Shown here one piece after another: positions 24,806 through 34,398 of a stretch of 64,000 nt of DNA (position 1 is its first letter; each line of letters opens with the position of its first letter). The position numbers and the translations under genes are program-made. The notes under the pieces were generated by a model. The model did not search any database. It worked only from the letters and a program-made list of their open reading frames with translations, and had not been told where the DNA came from. This stretch comes from Longitalea luteola (GTDB lineage: Bacteria; Bacteroidota; Bacteroidia; Chitinophagales; Chitinophagaceae), in NCBI RefSeq assembly GCF_017356035.1, contig NZ_JAFIQX010000001.1, forward strand, positions 310,001 to 374,000. Reading direction: 5' to 3'.

Positions 24806-26060
24806 ATGATATCCACTAAAGAAAAAAGGGACTGCCAACTGGGAAAACACTATTTAATAGCCATGTACTTATTCTTAGCATCTTTATACTCTTGTAGAAA
24901 AGATGCCGTTATCTACCCGGTCGTTGGAGTTGTCTCCACAGTCAACGAAATGGTTTCGAGCCGGGCAACCAGCAACCTTCTGTATTACGAGAATGCCGAT
25001 GCAAAATGGTTCGATGATACTTACGCAAAGTTTCAGGCTGCGGCTTCCTTCAATCACTGCCTCTACAGTTCAACGTTTTAGTGGTACAAAATCCATTCGT
25101 TTTGAATTAAGAGATTCAGATAAACAAGTAGAGAGCGGAACAAGAGCTGAATTAATATTTCCGAAAGCAACTCACAATACCCGGTGGTATTCCTTTGCAT
25201 TGTATGTTCCAAGTTTTGAATATGAGGTTGATCCCACCGATGAGGTGATCAGCCAATGGCACCAAGGCGGAGGCGCTACACCAGCTCTTTGCCTGCGCAC
25301 AAAATCAGATCGACTGTTCTTGCGAATCCTAAGTGATACCTGGATCGATCTGGGTGTACTGGATAAAGACAAATGGCATACCTATATAATGCGTGTGAAC
25401 CACGCAGCGGGATCTGATGGGTTAATCGAAATGTGGCGTGATGGACATAAGATTATGTATCGCAAAGGACCGAACGCGTACCCGATCAATCGCAATTATC
25501 ATTTGCCTTATTGGAAAATCGGTATTTACAAGTCCTATTGGAATGGTAGCCGTACTTCATCCACGAGCAAGCGGGTTCTTTATTTCGATGACATTAAACT
25601 GGGTAACGAAGGAGCTGCCTATGAGGATATGGTTTCAACCGACAGGAGTACAATTCCTGGAATTTCAAATCCCACCACACCATCGCCTGGTGCTTCGGGA
25701 AATGTAGTTACAGATTTCATCCTGGTTAACGCCGCCACAGAAAAGGATGTGTTGAGAATCCAAAGCGGTCAGGTAATAAGCCTGGGTGCGCTTGGGTTAA
25801 AGAAAGTAAACATCCGGGCAAACACGTCAACAACCGGAAGCATAAAATTTCAGTTGGCTGGCAGGCAAAGCAAAGCTTTTATAGATAGCAGAGCTCCTTA
25901 TTCGCTGCATGGCGATGATGGGAGTGGTAACTTCTATTATGGGAACTGGAACCCTCCTGCCGCCGGCGCATACACCTTAAAAGCCATCCCTTACCAGGGA
26001 GATCATGGGCAAGGTGAAGCTGGTACTGCAAAGACAATCGCATATACAATTACATATTGA
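24806..26060 (+). pseudogene. Polysaccharide lyase (heparin-lyase-I-like fold), frameshifted
   Basis: Frame 1 (ATG 24806) encodes a lipoprotein-type leader ending LASLYSC and the lyase start NLLYYENADAKWFDDTYAKF, then meets TAG at 25079. The remainder continues in another frame, from LPSITASTVQRFSGTKSIRF through AELIF, HNTRWYSFALYVP and DEVISQWHQGG to FDDIKLGNEG. The C-terminal ~110 residues form a separate beta-domain (APYSLHGDDGSGNFYYGNWN). One single-base indel near 25035-25050 would restore a protein of about 420 residues, lipid-anchored and cleaving an acidic glycan. This is carbohydrate-degrading cargo on a mobile element. Loss of function or a sequence error are both possible. Confidence 0.75.
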
Positions 26061-26080
26061 AGAACCGCATCCTTGTGCCA

Positions 26081-26533
26081 ATGGCTTCAAAAAACTCAGA
26101 ACTCAAACTCTTAAAATGCAGGTATATGGAAAGTTATAGAATGTTTAATAAAGAACTTGTTAATGAACTGGCCGCACTTGGCACAGACCTGAATTCTAAA
26201 GTTTCGTTTGAAAAGTATCTCGTTGAATCCGGCTATACACCTTTAAGTACGAGATTGTTTTTTAAGGACAATCCGTTGGAACTTATTCGACTGTCAAAAC
26301 GAAACGGGCAAACTGTGTTCAGAAACTTTGCCAATGATCATGATAAAGGAACTCTAATGGACTTTATTCGAAATCGGTCGATGCACGAAGGTCAGGTATG
26401 CCCGAATGAAAAGGTCCACACTTTTGTGGCTGCAGTCGATACAGCATCTAACTTTTTACAAAGGCATCCGGGTCGAATCAGACCTCAGATTTTGCAGGAG
26501 ATGGCAAAGAAAGTAGCCACGTACAAAATATAG
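26081..26533 (+). CDS. Small protein resembling the N-terminal part of element-borne primase/TOPRIM proteins
   Basis: About 150 residues from the ATG at 26081; a TTG at 26057 overlapping the lyase stop is an alternative. The central segment, FEKYLVESGYTPLSTRLFFK followed by the conserved-looking NFANDHDKGTLMDFIRNRS, resembles the N-terminal module of Bacteroidota mobile-element primase-like (DUF3991/TOPRIM-type) proteins. There is no catalytic TOPRIM domain, so it is either a stand-alone module or a truncated gene. The assignment rests on pattern similarity by eye. Confidence 0.5.
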   Translation: MASKNSELKLLKCRYMESYRMFNKELVNELAALGTDLNSKVSFEKYLVESGYTPLSTRLFFKDNPLELIRLSKRNGQTVFRNFANDHDKGTLMDFIRNRSMHEGQVCPNEKVHTFVAAVDTASNFLQRHPGRIRPQILQEMAKKVATYKI

Positions 26534-26539
26534 TAACCG

Positions 26540-27013
26540 ATGGATTTACCTGAAATTATTGAGAGAAACGTTCATGAATTTATGAAGCCGATTCGAGATG
26601 CCGGCTACACGAAACTAGTCTATGAAAAATCAATGGGATCCATAGAAACCCAGCTAAAATCCTATCTCCTTTTTGCTTTTCAGGAGCAGAGTTCGGAGCG
26701 CGATATCATGATTTGGTATGGTGGCGGTCTGGAGGCTTCCGATTTTTGCTTGTCTCTAAAAACTAAAATCCACAATGATCCGATTGAATTTGGATTCAAA
26801 GGAAAATTTGATCCAAAATATGAAATGCCTGCTCTATTTCATGGATTGCAGGTAAGTAAAGGCAGCTACTCAGCATACTATCCAAATCATCCAAATAACG
26901 CATTGCCCACACCGGATGATGCATACGAGAAATCAATTCAGACTGTTCCCATAAAGGTAAATAAGGGTATCCGAGTCATCAAGAGTTGGATTGGTAAGGT
27001 TAAAAGATTGTGA
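26540..27013 (+). CDS. Hypothetical protein (157 residues)
   Basis: It is not recognised. The product begins MDLPEIIERNVHEFMKPIRD. It is soluble, with an alternating helix/strand pattern (LKSYLLFAFQEQSSERDIMI, WYGGGLEASDFCLSLKTKI) and a basic C-terminus (VIKSWIGKVKRL). It begins 6 bp after the preceding gene and ends 16 bp before the next, so the three small genes at 26081-27332 form one transcription unit. Confidence 0.6.
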   Translation: MDLPEIIERNVHEFMKPIRDAGYTKLVYEKSMGSIETQLKSYLLFAFQEQSSERDIMIWYGGGLEASDFCLSLKTKIHNDPIEFGFKGKFDPKYEMPALFHGLQVSKGSYSAYYPNHPNNALPTPDDAYEKSIQTVPIKVNKGIRVIKSWIGKVKRL

Positions 27014-27029
27014 AGTAAATACATTCATT

Positions 27030-27332
27030 ATGGCGGTACTTAAAAAGGATATAATAACGTTTAGTAGCGGAAGGCAAATCAAGGTGCTGGGAGGTATTTT
27101 TTCGATTGTATCATCCCTTGAATTAGCTGACTATTATTCCCGGTTGGTCTTTTTTTATGATCATGATTCAAAAAACAATAAAGAACTTCCTTCCGTTAAA
27201 AATATATATAATCTGACAAAAGAGGAGCTTATTGAAGTCGCTGACTGTATGATAATGCTGTGGATTGACTTGAAGGACAATGTTCGAAAGTATGGGATTG
27301 ATAATCCGGAAATATTCAATGTAAGACTTTGA
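27030..27332 (+). CDS. Hypothetical protein (100 residues)
   Basis: It is not recognised. The frame is open from TTG 26991, but the ATG at 27030 (MAVLKKDIITFSSGRQIKVL) is preferred because it leaves the previous gene intact. The sequence is short, with a central GGIFSIVSSLELADYYSRLV helix and an acidic C-terminal half. It ends about 90 bp before the candidate oriT. Confidence 0.55.
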   Translation: MAVLKKDIITFSSGRQIKVLGGIFSIVSSLELADYYSRLVFFYDHDSKNNKELPSVKNIYNLTKEELIEVADCMIMLWIDLKDNVRKYGIDNPEIFNVRL

Positions 27333-27424
27333 CAACCGTGGCCTATAAATCTTATGTGAACTTATTTTAGGATAGATATATATATGCTACTTCCAAAAAA
27401 CTGTTAGAGGTGCAAGCGGATCTC

Positions 27425-27501
27425 GGCGACTGTCGTTTGTCGCCAGCAAGATGTACCGTTGTATCACAACGTGAGTTTACTGCACTCCAAAGTCGTGCAG
27501 T
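27425..27501. other. Candidate origin of transfer (oriT)
   Basis: Three stem-loops lie in a row just upstream of the mobC-like and relaxase genes. They are GGCGAC/GTCGCC at 27425-27444, CGTTGT-ATC-ACAACG at 27457-27471, and ACTGCAC/GTGCAGT at 27479-27501. A gene-free 230-bp stretch with clustered inverted repeats next to the relaxosome genes is the usual place and form of an oriT. The nick site cannot be read from sequence alone. Confidence 0.6.
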
Positions 27502-27562
27502 GGTGAGGAACCTGCTTCGAAACTCAGCGGGTTGTTGTTTCAAAAATCAATATGCCTTCGGA

Positions 27563-27961
27563 ATGGCTAAAGTGAGAAAAAGCAGCAAAGGTAACCGAGA
27601 ATTCTGGTGCCATATCCGGTTAACAGAACAAGAACATAAACTCCTAAAGGAGAAACTTTCGTCAACTACTTTTCAAAAGGTCAGTGAATATGCCCGGAGC
27701 GCGCTTTTTGACAAACCGATTACCGTGCTGACCAGGGACAGGTCAATGGACGAGTTTATGTGGGTACTTATCGGATTGCGTGGTGATCTGCTGGCGATAA
27801 GTAAAAATTTTAACCAGGTTGTAAAAAAAGTTAACAGTATACCTAAAACGGATCCAAACATTTGGGTGCCGTATAGCTTGGAGATGCAAGGGGAGTTATT
27901 GAAAAGAATAGCAGAAATTCAAAAGAAGATAGATGTTTTTTCAAATAAATGGTTGCAATAA
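27563..27961 (+). CDS. MobC-like mobilization relaxosome protein
   Basis: 132 residues from the ATG at 27563 (MAKVRKSSKGNREFWCHIRL). The longer frame from 27410 would cross the candidate oriT hairpins and is not preferred. The start is basic, followed by a ribbon-helix-helix-like segment (CHIRLTEQEHKLLKEKLS, then VSEYARSALF) and a helical C-terminal part with AISKNFNQVVKKVNSI, typical of Bacteroidota MobC-like accessory proteins that bind oriT and help the relaxase. Its 3' end overlaps the relaxase start by 13 bp. Confidence 0.78.
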   Translation: MAKVRKSSKGNREFWCHIRLTEQEHKLLKEKLSSTTFQKVSEYARSALFDKPITVLTRDRSMDEFMWVLIGLRGDLLAISKNFNQVVKKVNSIPKTDPNIWVPYSLEMQGELLKRIAEIQKKIDVFSNKWLQ

Positions 27962-29454
27962 TAGGAAGTGGAGAGATGATCAGAGGGGCATTGTCGTATA
28001 ACGAAAATAAGGTGGAGGAGGGGGGTGCTGTACTGCTTTCGGCAGCCAATTATCCTAAAGATGCTGCCGAACTTTCTTTTAGGGAAAAGTTGAACGTTTT
28101 GCAGCGCCTTGCGGATTTGCGACCTACCATTGATCATAGGTGCGTTCATATATCCATTAACTTTGATCCTTCTGACAACCTTACCAACGAACAGTTTCAG
28201 GAAATCGCCAGGTTGTATATGGAGGGTATCGGATTCGGTAGCCAGCCTTATTTGGTCTACAGCCACACGGACGCCTCTCACCCGCACCTACATATCGTCA
28301 GTACCCCGATCCAGTCCGATGCTGAGCGCATCAACCTTAATTGTTTGGGCAAAACAAAGTCTTCTGCCGTTAGGGAAAAATTAGAAGCTGATTTCAATTT
28401 GGTACGTGCCAAAGGCCGTAATAGTGTTTCTCAGGCGATATTAAGGCCTGCAGACCTGACGAAAGCGCAATACGGAAAACGGCAAACTAAGGCAGAAATC
28501 AGCAATGTTGTGCGGAGCGTATTTCACCACTTTAAGTTTACGACGTTTGCGGAATATAACGCGGCTTTGAATGCTTTTAATGTAGTAGCAGATACAGGGG
28601 CTCCAGGTACGAAAATGCAAGAAAACGGTGGTTTGCTTTACTCTTTGCTGGACCCGGCGGGAAATAAAATCGGAAAATCAATCAAAGCAAGCTCGATCTA
28701 TGACAATCCAATTCTGAAAGAAATAAGTAAAAAGTTTGAGGCAAACGCGCGAAGACGAGATAACTACAAAGCTCGAGTTTGTAGAATCATTGATGATGTG
28801 TTGGCTAAAGGGGTAACTGAAACTGGCTTCTTGAACGAACTTGACCGCTATGATATCTCCATTGTTTTCAGGAAAAGCAAGGATGGACGGACTTATGGAA
28901 TTACATATGTAGATCGTAAAACGCTTTACATTTTTAACGGCTCCGATTTGGATAACAGCAAGAGGTATGCTGCCGCCGGAATCAAGGAAAGCCTGCACAA
29001 TGACAGACGAAACGAGCAACACCGCGAAAATGAACGATTAGTAGCCAATACGATTTCTCAGACGCGATTTGATGAAGGGGTTAGGTCGGTAATGGTTCAA
29101 TGGATGAGCCAGGGATTGCTTGTCGATGCGAGATGCGGATCAAATAACAATGTTTTGTATGCTCTGGGAAGACGGAATACCAGCAGAGATGATTACAGCA
29201 CATTGGCACCAAAACTATCCCGTTACCTGCAAATTAACGGCGTTACGCCGGAACGAACGGACTACCTGCGTCGTGCGTCGACTGATTGGATCGGTACAGT
29301 AGCAGAACAAATCAAAGAAATGTCTGATCAGCAGTTACAAAGCCATCTGAGAAAAATGGTAGATGAATGTTTTGAAATAACAACCGGTGGCCATTCCATT
29401 TCGTCAGCCCTACTGGAAGAAGCCAGGAAGAAAAGAAAGAAGCGAAGAAGATAG
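27949..29454 (+). CDS. Relaxase/mobilization nuclease
   Basis: 501 residues. The relaxase core carries CVHISINFDPSDNLTNEQF and the three-His metal motif in the segment HTDASHPHLHIV (about residues 107-118). The N-terminal Tyr in GALSYNENKV (near residue 16) is the likely nicking residue. The C-terminal half is helical and basic, ending in KKRKKRRR. It would nick oriT and lead the strand to the coupling protein. It overlaps the MobC-like gene, and the coupling-protein gene follows by 38 bp. Confidence 0.85.
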   Translation: MVAIIGSGEMIRGALSYNENKVEEGGAVLLSAANYPKDAAELSFREKLNVLQRLADLRPTIDHRCVHISINFDPSDNLTNEQFQEIARLYMEGIGFGSQPYLVYSHTDASHPHLHIVSTPIQSDAERINLNCLGKTKSSAVREKLEADFNLVRAKGRNSVSQAILRPADLTKAQYGKRQTKAEISNVVRSVFHHFKFTTFAEYNAALNAFNVVADTGAPGTKMQENGGLLYSLLDPAGNKIGKSIKASSIYDNPILKEISKKFEANARRRDNYKARVCRIIDDVLAKGVTETGFLNELDRYDISIVFRKSKDGRTYGITYVDRKTLYIFNGSDLDNSKRYAAAGIKESLHNDRRNEQHRENERLVANTISQTRFDEGVRSVMVQWMSQGLLVDARCGSNNNVLYALGRRNTSRDDYSTLAPKLSRYLQINGVTPERTDYLRRASTDWIGTVAEQIKEMSDQQLQSHLRKMVDECFEITTGGHSISSALLEEARKKRKKRRR

Positions 29455-29492
29455 AATTGAATTAGTAAAGGCGTTATAGAAAGGAGGTGTGT

Positions 29493-31538
29493 ATGAATAC
29501 AGGGGAGAACGAGCAAAGCTTACGGGCAATAATTGATCTGTTCCGCAAGGCAAGTGTGGTGATTCTGGTGCTGCATTTCGTAGTGATTTGCTTTGCGGCT
29601 TTTGAAGCGTGGGGGCTGATACATCCGATAGTAGAACGGATACTTTTAAACATCGCAAACATAGGGTTGTTCTCAAAAAGTTACGTCACCAAACTGATCG
29701 CGCTTGGCTTTTTAGCCATATCCATGATAGGGACGCCCGGCAAGAAAGATATCAAAGCGAAAGGAAGTCATATCATCTTTTATCTGGTTTTTGGCAATGC
29801 TCTGTACTGGGGAGGTGTCGTTTGGTTCTTCTGTCACTTATCAATTACACAAACGGCCTGCACTTACATACTTACCACCTCTATAGGTTTTTTGTTCATC
29901 CTTACAGGAGGGTCGCGTCTCAGCCGCCTGATCAAACTCAAGATGCGCGATGATATTTTTAACGAGGAAAATGAAACCTTCCCGCAGGAAGAACGGCTAC
30001 TTGAAAATCCATACAGCGTTAATCTTCCTGGTAAATATCGCTATAAAGGAAAGCTGCGTCAGATGTGGTTGAACATCATTAATGGCGCTCGAATGGTTCT
30101 CATTATTGGCAGCCCTGGTGCAGGTAAAACGTACTTCCTTATTCGTCATATCATCAAACAAAAGATTGAGCTGCGGCAATTTCCTGGTATGCTGCTCTAT
30201 GATTTTAAGTATGATGACCTTGCGAAGATCGCTTACAACTCGTGGCTGAAGGCTAAGCACCTTTATAAGAAGGCCCCAAAGTTTTACATCATTAATTTCG
30301 ATGAGCCTATAAACCGGTGCAACCCTTTGGAGCCGTCCAGCATGAAGGATATTACGGATGCAACTGAAAGTTCGCGGACGATTTTGCTGGGGTTAAATAT
30401 GCAGTGGATCCAGAAAACCGGGGATTTCTTTGTCGAATCGCCAATAAATTTTGTCACCGCGATTATTTGGTTCTTGCGAAAGTACAAGGGCGGTAAGTAC
30501 TGCACACTCCCACACGTAATTGAACTGATGCAGATGGACTACGAAGACTTGTTTCCTGTTCTCGGCACTGAGCCGGAGATAGAGGTGTTGATTGCGTAGC
30601 GCCCATCCATCTAAAATTTGGATGGGCGCTACGCAGGAAAAATTAATCCGTTCATAACGGCCTACTGCAATCGGGCGATGGAGCAGCTTGAAGGCCAAAT
30701 TGCTTCTGCTAAAATCGCGTTGGCTAGACTCGCCTCTCCGCTTCTGTATTATGTTTTGAGTGGAAACGATTTTACACTTGATATAAACAATGCATCAGAT
30801 CCAAAGATTGTAGTGTTAGCCAACAATCCAGAAAAGACACAGACCTACGGCGCGGTTATATCACTTTATCTCAATCGTGTGTTCCGGATATTGCCAAAGA
30901 AAGGCATGGAGAAGTGTTGTATAATTGCGGACGAATTTTCCAGCCTGTTCGCCAATGGGATAGAGAACTTTTTAGCTATATCACGCGGCTATCGTATTTT
31001 CTGCTACCTGGCTATCCAAAATATAGCGCAGATGCGAAAGAGTTATGGACGCGAACAGGCAGACGTTATATTTAATTTAGCTGGTAATATACTATGCGGC
31101 CAGGCCACAGGAGATACAGCAAAAGCGGTGTCGGAGATTATTGGAAAGATCGTACAGGAGCGGCAAAGTGTGTCGATCAACCGAACAGAGACCAATGTTA
31201 GCCGAAATACTCAGTTAGACAGTGCTGTTCCTGCCGCCAAAATCGCCATGCTGTCGGCAGGTGAATTTGTAGGGGTGCTGGCCGACAATCCAGACCAGCA
31301 GATCAAGCTGAAGGCGTTTCACTGTTCAATTCAGAACGACCATTCGGCAATAAAAGCAGAGGAAGATGCATACAAACCCCTACCGAAGCGAAACATCTCA
31401 CCAATCGACATTCAGAATAACTACATTACCATTAAAAATGATGTTGTTGAGATTATTGAAACTGAAATAGAACGGATAAAGAATGATCCGGAACTGACCC
31501 ATTTACTATTTGTTAAGCCAGACACCCAAAAAGGGTAG
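29493..31538 (+). pseudogene. VirD4/TraG-type coupling protein, interrupted by a hairpin with in-frame stops
   Basis: It starts at the ATG at 29493 with an excellent AGGAGG. The N-terminal part has four hydrophobic helices. Walker A GSPGAGKTYF is near residue 205, followed by LLYDFKYDDLAKI. After LGTEPEIEVLIA a TAG (30597) and a TAA (30609) interrupt, both inside a perfect hairpin. The same reading frame then continues with NPFITAYCNRAMEQLEGQIA, IVVLANNPEK, CCIIADEFSSLF (Walker B) and ADVIFNLAGNILCGQATGDT. Both halves read as one ~680-residue coupling ATPase. Either a short insertion killed the gene or the hairpin is recoded or bypassed. Confidence 0.8.
30593..30635. repeat. Perfect 17-bp inverted repeat inside the coupling-protein gene
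   Basis: Arms TGCGTAGCGCCCATCCA (30593-30609) and its exact reverse complement (30619-30635) flank a 9-nt loop TCTAAAATT. The length keeps the reading frame on both sides. ATT occurs on each side (30591-30593 and again at 30642-30644), which could be a 3-bp target duplication of a small insertion. Confidence 0.9.
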
Positions 31539-31539
31539 T

Positions 31540-32018
31540 TCATCTGAAGCCATTTTCCTCCTGTCCGGGATTCTTCTTCCAGAAATGGTTTTCGGTATAG
31601 CTTAGGAACTGGTGAGGGGTGTTAAGGATTGTGTCCAACAGGTGTTCGTTATCGTAGTCATCCCGCACGATCATTGATTTATTGTTTGTCAACCGGAAAT
31701 GTAATGTGTACAAAATAGACTTTGCTACGATTGCGCAGTAAATTTCGACTTTGCCCTTATAGTACATTTTTCGCAGTTGTGAAGGGTTCAGTGTCTTTAG
31801 TTGACGACTGCTTCTGATCTCGAAATCCTCTAGGAAGCTGTCAAAAGAATTGGAGGGGTATAATAGTCCGAAGTCTGCATATGGTTCAGGAGATCAAGGG
31901 CAAATATCACAAAGATTGACTTGTCAACGCTAAGATGAAATTCAATTCCATGGGCATTTCTATATTCTGTAGATTGTTCATCCAGGAAGGCATATATCCG
32001 TTTTGCTGATCGTGTCAT
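31540..32018 (-). pseudogene. Hypothetical element protein, single frameshift
   Basis: The minus-strand frame from the ATG at 32018 encodes MTRSAKRIYAFLDEQSTEYR and on to YYTPPILL, then stops at 31830. The neighbouring frame continues without interruption as DSFLEDFEIRSSRQLKTLNP, then MYYKGKVEIYCAIVAK, and ends HFWKKNPGQEENGFR at 31540. One missing T in the TTTT run near 31847-31851 would restore a protein of about 159 residues (…PILFDSFLEDF…). No family is recognised. It is convergent with the coupling-protein gene, only 1 bp apart. Confidence 0.65.
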
Positions 32019-32425
32019 TCTAGGTAAGGTTATTGTATCTGCTATTCAATTTAGTTCACTTTTCAACGAGAATCAAAGTTTTTTCCATCTTAGGGCAAAC
32101 TTTTTTTGAAGTTTTAAAAAAAAATATTAAATTAAAAGACTAATTGCCTGCGCCTTTTTGCCAAATTACTAGTTTCATAATCCAATTCCAGCTGCATTAA
32201 AATGTTCACAATTTTGCAGTAATGTTTTTCCTTTCTATTTTGCCATTGCGTTATCCTTCGTAAATGTCTACTTCTTATCCAACCTCGTCCTGGTAATCAA
32301 TAGCCGCAAAAAAACCTATGTCGTTTATTATCTATGCCTAAAATGCTGATTACTAACTAGTGTTAGTGTTTTTTGTAATTTAGTATATATAACCAAGAAC
32401 CGCCAAAGACAAAGAAGGAACTGAT
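32019..32425. other. Gene-free AT-rich stretch upstream of the sigma factor
   Basis: About 400 bp without a supported gene. It is strongly AT-rich (A- and T-runs around 32095-32140). It probably contains the right part of the mobile element and the promoter of the FecI-type sigma gene, but I found neither a terminal repeat nor a clear TAnnTTTG box. Confidence 0.5.
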
Positions 32426-33049
32426 ATGCTCAATGGACAAGATGATGCGTTACTAACAGAACAGTTACAAAGGGGTGATACTTTGGCCTTCAAAGCCCTG
32501 CACGGTCGTTTATACCACCATATTCGATTTTTTTGTGAACAGATCGTTCAAGAGTCAGGGGAGGCAGAGGACATTGCTACCAACGCTTTCCTAAAATATT
32601 GGGAACGATGCGCGAATTTTAATTCGGTCAGCCAAATTCGTAGCTTTTTATATATAGCCGCCAAAAACGCTTGTTTAAATTACTTGAAGTCAAGAAAGGC
32701 AGCACGTAATTACCAAGAAACTGTTATACCGATAAATGTAATCGACGAACAACTGTTAATTGAACAGTATACTTACGAAGCTGCTTTATTTGAGAAGTTA
32801 TATGAGGCTGTAGAACTTTTACCGCCTCAATGCCGGGAAGCTTGTAAACTTTACTATTTCTCTGGTCTAAGCAGGCAGGAAATCGCCGAGAGGCTAAGCA
32901 TTTCTATTAATACTGTAAATAAACATTGCGCGGACGCAGTCCGTAAGCTACGGATCATTTTTTGCCGTAAAGAACTCCTTATATTGTTGTTTTATAGTCA
33001 CTTGGATATTGTAAAAAATAATATGTCATTTTCTTCCTTTTTCAATTGA
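32426..33049 (+). CDS. FecI-type ECF sigma factor
   Basis: 207 residues. Sigma region 2 is seen in LKALHGRLYHHIRFFCEQIV, then EAEDIATNAFLKYWERC and FLYIAAKNACLNYLK. Region 4 is seen in LPPQCREACKLYYFSGLSRQEIAERLSISINTVNKH. It directs RNA polymerase to a surface-transport operon once released by its FecR partner. GAAGGAA precedes the ATG. The FecR gene follows 96 bp later and the STN-containing SusC after that, the full FecI-FecR-STN relay. Confidence 0.93.
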   Translation: MLNGQDDALLTEQLQRGDTLAFKALHGRLYHHIRFFCEQIVQESGEAEDIATNAFLKYWERCANFNSVSQIRSFLYIAAKNACLNYLKSRKAARNYQETVIPINVIDEQLLIEQYTYEAALFEKLYEAVELLPPQCREACKLYYFSGLSRQEIAERLSISINTVNKHCADAVRKLRIIFCRKELLILLFYSHLDIVKNNMSFSSFFN

Positions 33050-33145
33050 ATTTTTTTTATCACATGCTGTTATACTGTCAAAAGTGTTGAGTAAATGTTA
33101 CGTGCAGTAAACGTTGGGTAATGTGCATCTGCCAAAACCATTATA

Positions 33146-34366
33146 ATGAATGACTACGATTCTATAGCCGATATTTTATCCCACTATCCTGATTTAACGC
33201 AGGAGCAAAGGGCAATGCTACAGGCTTGGCTTGCGGAAGATGTAAAACATAAAATCATCTTTGATAACATTGTTAAAGAGGATAACGTATCGGTAAAATA
33301 CCAGCGTATCGAACAGTTGAAGTTGCAAAATGAAAGATCATGGGAAAAGTTGAACGCTTTGATAAATGGAACAGGTCGGGTAGGGTATTCAAACTGGTGG
33401 CATGGTTGGAGGATGGTGGCTGCTGCATCCGTTATATTTCTTTTAGCCTTTGGGGGATTCTTGTGGTTTTCTCAGATTAAGAAGAAACCGAGCGTCGCCA
33501 TCGCAGAAACCAAACACACCACAACTGCAGCAGAAGATGTTGCTCCTGGATCTGCGCAGGCAAAATTGATATTAGGCGATGGGACGCAATTGAATTTGGA
33601 TAGCAGTAGTGTGGGAAAAGTGGCAGAACAGGCCGGCGTTACCATCACGAACGAAAACGGACAGGTAACATATATCAACAGGCAAGGGATGGGTAAGAAG
33701 AATGAGTCAGGATTTCGAATCATATATAATACACTAGAAACATCGAAAGGACAAACGTTTTCTACAAAATTATCGGATGGCACAAAAGTGTGGCTTAACT
33801 CTGAAGCGAGTATCACGTATCCTGTGAATTTTTCTGAAAGTGAGAGAAGAGTGGTGATTACCGGCGAGGCATATTTCGAGGTGGCGAAAAGTGATAAGCC
33901 TTTCATTGTTGCCAATGCCGCGCCAGGAAGACAGGACTGGAGTGTTCAGGTACTCGGGACGCATTTTAATATAAACGCATATTCAGATGAAGAGGCTGTT
34001 AGAACTACGCTACTCGAAGGCAAGGTAAAAATGACCAGTGGCACTTCAGCGTCGATATTGATGCCCGGGCAGCAAGCGCAGCTGCATGTTGGAAAACGGT
34101 TGCTGAAAACTGTCGATAATGTAGACGTTGATCATGTGATTGCCTGGAAAAATGGATATTTTCATTTTGACAATGAAAATATCCGAGCGGTGATGAAAAA
34201 GATCGCAAGATGGTACGATATGGAAGTCGTGTATAAAGGTCCAGTTTCTTCAGAGGCGTATGGTGGCAGAATCAAACGAAATAGTAAGTTATCTGAGGTT
34301 TTAGCATTACTCGAACAAAATTCTATACATTTTAGCGTGGAAGGAAAGAAAATAATTGTCAACTAA
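33146..34366 (+). CDS. FecR-family anti-sigma factor
   Basis: 406 residues. The cytoplasmic N-terminal ~85 residues bind the sigma factor. One membrane helix follows (MVAAASVIFLLAFGGFLWF). The periplasmic FecR domain shows TSKGQTFSTKLSDGTKVWLN, SEASITYPVNFSESERRVVI and GEAYFEVAKSDKPFIV. The C-terminal DUF4974-type domain (VMKKIARWYDMEVVYKGPVS, ending FSVEGKKIIVN) receives the signal from the STN domain of the transporter. It holds the ECF sigma factor inactive until substrate is sensed. It lies directly between fecI-type and susC-type genes. Confidence 0.93.
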   Translation: MNDYDSIADILSHYPDLTQEQRAMLQAWLAEDVKHKIIFDNIVKEDNVSVKYQRIEQLKLQNERSWEKLNALINGTGRVGYSNWWHGWRMVAAASVIFLLAFGGFLWFSQIKKKPSVAIAETKHTTTAAEDVAPGSAQAKLILGDGTQLNLDSSSVGKVAEQAGVTITNENGQVTYINRQGMGKKNESGFRIIYNTLETSKGQTFSTKLSDGTKVWLNSEASITYPVNFSESERRVVITGEAYFEVAKSDKPFIVANAAPGRQDWSVQVLGTHFNINAYSDEEAVRTTLLEGKVKMTSGTSASILMPGQQAQLHVGKRLLKTVDNVDVDHVIAWKNGYFHFDNENIRAVMKKIARWYDMEVVYKGPVSSEAYGGRIKRNSKLSEVLALLEQNSIHFSVEGKKIIVN

Positions 34367-34398
34367 TATTTGAAAAATTTGTCGGAAGACCCGTAGGA

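Larger units (their letters stand above)
19765..32018. mobile_element. Integrative mobilizable element inserted at ssrA
   Basis: The left end abuts the tmRNA 3' end. The genes are those of an integrative, mobilizable element: serine recombinase, excisionase-like HTH protein, MobC-like protein, relaxase and a VirD4/TraG-type coupling protein, plus cargo (PAPS-reductase-like protein, polysaccharide lyase). There are no mating-pore genes, so transfer would need a helper. The right end is not defined. 32018 is simply the end of the last gene that fits the module, and I found no exact copy of the tmRNA 3' end elsewhere in the window. Confidence 0.7.

Noticed and set aside
27410-27562. N-terminal extension of the MobC-like protein from GTG 27410
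   Set aside because: The extension would translate the candidate oriT hairpins and gives a Cys/Arg-rich sequence unlike the family; the ATG at 27563 fits better.
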